Shown here: in pieces, positions 5,733 through 7,315 of the stretch
Layout of the letters: every line of letters starts with the position of its first letter
How positions within the stretch are numbered: the stretch's first letter is position 1
Origin: Deltaproteobacteria bacterium
GTDB taxonomy: Bacteria > Myxococcota_A > UBA9160 > SZUA-336
Reading direction: 5' to 3'
NCBI GenBank assembly: GCA_030665705.1
Contig: DAOUZG010000088.1
Location: 1 to 7,315 of the forward strand
Length of the DNA stretch: 7,315 bases
The notes under the pieces: model-generated
What the model was told of the DNA's origin: nothing
The model's database searches: none
What the model saw: only the letters and a program-made list of their open reading frames with translations
Made by a program: the position numbers and the translations under genes

Positions 5733-6761
5733 ATGGACGTGGGGATCGTGGGGGTACCCGGCTCCGGCCGAACGACCGTTTTCCAGGCTCTGCTGGCCTT
5801 CCGCGCGCCGAAGGAGACCGGCGGTCGCCGCGGAGCCATCGGAACCATCCAGGTCCGGGATCCGCGGCTCGAACGGCTCGCCGAACGCCTGCAACCCGAG
5901 AGGGTGGTCCCGATCGAGTTCCGCGTTCACGACCTGTGCAGCTCGCTCGACAGCTCGTTCCCGACGGCCGAGGTGGAGGCGATGAAGCGGATGGATGGGC
6001 TCCTGCTCGTTGTGCCCGCCTTTCTGGATCCAACGCCCGAAGCGTCGGCGAGAGAGCTGGGCCGTCTGGTCTCGGACCTCTGTCTGGAGGACCTCACGGC
6101 TGTCGAGCGGCGGCTCGAGCGTGCGAAGAAGGAGAAGATCGAAGACGCCGCCCGCGAGGCGCTGGAGAGCGCGCGCGGGGTTTTCGAGTCCGAGCGTCCA
6201 CTCTACACGGCGGAGCTCCCCGCGGGCGAGCTGGAGGTGCTCCGGAGCTACTCGCTGGTGACCGACCGCCCGTGGATCGCGGTGCGAAACGTCGGCGAGG
6301 CGGAGACCGGCGCCCCGGTCCCGCCGGAACTCCTCGCGCGCGGAGAGGAGGTCGGGTGCCCGGTGCTCCCTCTGTGTGCGACGCTGGAGGCAGAAACTGC
6401 AGAGCTCTCGCCCGAGGAGCGCGCCGAGTTCCTTCGGGAGTACGGCGTGGCGGAGCCCGCTGGCGCCGCCGTCACGCGCGCGATGCTCGAGCGGGCCGAT
6501 CGGATCTCCTTCTTTACCGTCGTGGAGGACGAGTGCCGGGCCTGGGCGATCCCCCGGGGAACGGAGGCTCGAAAGGCGGCGGGGCGGATCCACACCGACA
6601 TGGAGCGAGGCTTCATCCGTGCGGAGGTCATCCCGTTCGACGAGTGGGAGGCACTCCCCGGCGGTCTCGTGGAGGCGCGCAAGCTCGGCAAGCTCCGCGT
6701 CCATGGGAAGGACCACATCATCGAGGACGGCGACATCGTCCACTTCCGGTTCAACGTGTGA
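5733..6761 (+). CDS. Divergent YchF-family P-loop protein, probable pseudo-ATPase
   Basis: YchF/OLA1 proteins are ribosome-associated, ATP-preferring members of the Obg-related P-loop family. This 342-residue protein has the same order: P-loop domain (1-115 and about 165-240), an inserted helical segment (about 117-160) and a TGS-like C-terminal domain (about 257-342). The C-terminal part is very close to YchF: RAWAIPRGT (269-277), AAGRIHTDMERGFIRAEVI (282-300), GKDHIIEDGD (325-334) and the terminal HFRFNV. The NxxE base-recognition motif is kept as N186/E189. The active site is not kept. Walker A reads GVPGSGRTT (7-15) with R13 for Lys, the FPFCTI switch I is missing, the G3 DxAG is DLCS (67-70), and the loop holding the catalytic histidine (H114 in E. 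coli) is replaced by about 96-110 with no His. Standard YchF has about 363 residues. It is likely co-transcribed with ffh. Canonical activity is doubtful. Confidence 0.88.
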   Translation: MDVGIVGVPGSGRTTVFQALLAFRAPKETGGRRGAIGTIQVRDPRLERLAERLQPERVVPIEFRVHDLCSSLDSSFPTAEVEAMKRMDGLLLVVPAFLDPTPEASARELGRLVSDLCLEDLTAVERRLERAKKEKIEDAAREALESARGVFESERPLYTAELPAGELEVLRSYSLVTDRPWIAVRNVGEAETGAPVPPELLARGEEVGCPVLPLCATLEAETAELSPEERAEFLREYGVAEPAGAAVTRAMLERADRISFFTVVEDECRAWAIPRGTEARKAAGRIHTDMERGFIRAEVIPFDEWEALPGGLVEARKLGKLRVHGKDHIIEDGDIVHFRFNV

Positions 6762-6829
6762 CGGGCTGGCCGCGCAGTGCTCAAGCCGACGCGGGCCCCG
6801 GGCGATAGAGAAGGGTTGGGAGTCCTTTC

Positions 6830-7315
6830 GTGCGCGATTTCCGAACTCTCCGGCTGATCCTGCTGTGCGGTTACGTGCTGTTTGGCAGCACGGACGCGGC
6901 AGCGATGGTTGCGAGGACCCCCGACCCGACCGAGTCCGATTTTCCGCTTCCCGAGAGCCTGCGGCCCGCCGTCGGGTTCTGGAAGCGCGTCTACCTCGAG
7001 GTGACCACCAACGCGGGATTCCTCCACGATTCCCGCCGTCTCGGGGTGGTCTACGAGGTGATCCGGTTCGATTCGAAGCAGGGGGACCGCGCGCGGGACC
7101 GCCACACCAAGGCCCGCAGGGCCCACTGGCGCCAGGTCCTGACCCGGCTCGCCTCGGGGGCGAAGCCCCGCAATCCCAGCGAAGAGGCCGCTCTGGCTGC
7201 CTTTGAGGCGGCGATCGGACGGAAGCCGACCGGCCGGGACCTCCGGGTCGCGTCACGGCGCATCCGTTTTCAGCTCGGCCAGCGAGACAAGTTTCGGGAC
7301 GGGCTGATCCGGTCC
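6830..7315 (+). CDS. Probable secreted lytic murein transglycosylase (MltD-like), N-terminal part
   Basis: This frame is open from the GTG at 6830 to the window edge (162 codons), with an in-frame stop at 6806-6808 bounding the start and GGGAG 7 nt upstream. The N terminus is a signal peptide: basic residues at 2-8, a hydrophobic stretch at 9-19, and a likely signal peptidase I site near A23-A24-A25. A cysteine at 13 lacks a proper lipobox. The following segment (LPESLRPAVGFWKRVY, 40-55, then LGVVYEVI at 71-78, and IRFQLGQRDKFRDGLIRS at 145-162) resembles the region before the catalytic domain in MltD-type transglycosylases of deltaproteobacterial genomes. Those enzymes cleave glycan strands in the periplasm. 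The catalytic Glu and any LysM repeats would be beyond the window, so the assignment rests on recalled N-terminal similarity only. It lies 68 nt after the YchF-like gene and could be in the same transcript. Confidence 0.65.
   Translation, partial: MRDFRTLRLILLCGYVLFGSTDAAAMVARTPDPTESDFPLPESLRPAVGFWKRVYLEVTTNAGFLHDSRRLGVVYEVIRFDSKQGDRARDRHTKARRAHWRQVLTRLASGAKPRNPSEEAALAAFEAAIGRKPTGRDLRVASRRIRFQLGQRDKFRDGLIRS

Noticed and set aside
4877..6808. 643-residue plus-strand frame spanning the ffh / ychF-like junction
   Set aside because: It overlaps two well-supported genes in another frame, and its Gly/Arg/Pro-rich translation is the usual off-frame product.
5718..7256. 512-residue minus-strand frame opposite the YchF-like and transglycosylase-like genes
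   Set aside because: It is antisense to two genes with recognised family sequence and shows no motif of its own.

Overview
The window is GC-rich bacterial chromosome with dense, conventional coding. A two-block PlsB-type acyltransferase and a probable MltD-type murein transglycosylase point to a Gram-negative envelope. Together with the GC content and an MFE-2-like dehydrogenase, this suggests a myxobacterial or other deltaproteobacterial-type lineage. That placement is inference; no rRNA or other decisive marker is present.

Layout. Positions 1-209 are non-coding and hold a long imperfect palindrome (16-121) and a G-quadruplex motif (161-184, minus strand). Three minus-strand genes, read from 4060 down to 210, form a probable lipid-related operon with two gaps of 52 nt. 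In order they are a 71-residue biotin carrier protein, an SDR dehydrogenase resembling the (3R)-hydroxyacyl-CoA dehydrogenase part of peroxisomal MFE-2, and a full-length glycerol-3-phosphate acyltransferase (PlsB). A 142-nt divergent intergenic region (4061-4202) separates them from plus-strand genes: ffh (SRP GTPase), a divergent YchF-family protein 33 nt downstream, and the 5' part of a secreted protein that resembles MltD-type lytic transglycosylases and runs off the right edge.

How the genes may work together. The minus-strand cluster fits acyl-CoA metabolism: biotin-dependent acyl-CoA carboxylation, redox of a 3-hydroxyacyl-CoA, and use of acyl groups in phospholipid synthesis. The biotin carboxylase and carboxyltransferase partners are not in view. 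The plus-strand cluster is about protein targeting (Ffh), a ribosome-associated-family P-loop protein (YchF-like) and the cell wall.

The most unusual item is the YchF-like protein. Its C-terminal domain is close to canonical YchF, but its Walker A lysine is arginine, its switch I and G3 signatures are gone, and the loop carrying the catalytic histidine is replaced. It looks like a pseudo-ATPase paralogue co-transcribed with ffh. Other points worth a second look are the long palindrome downstream of plsB, the visible internal domain duplication in PlsB, and the methionine-poor M domain of Ffh. I saw no mobile element, CRISPR array, tRNA or rRNA.
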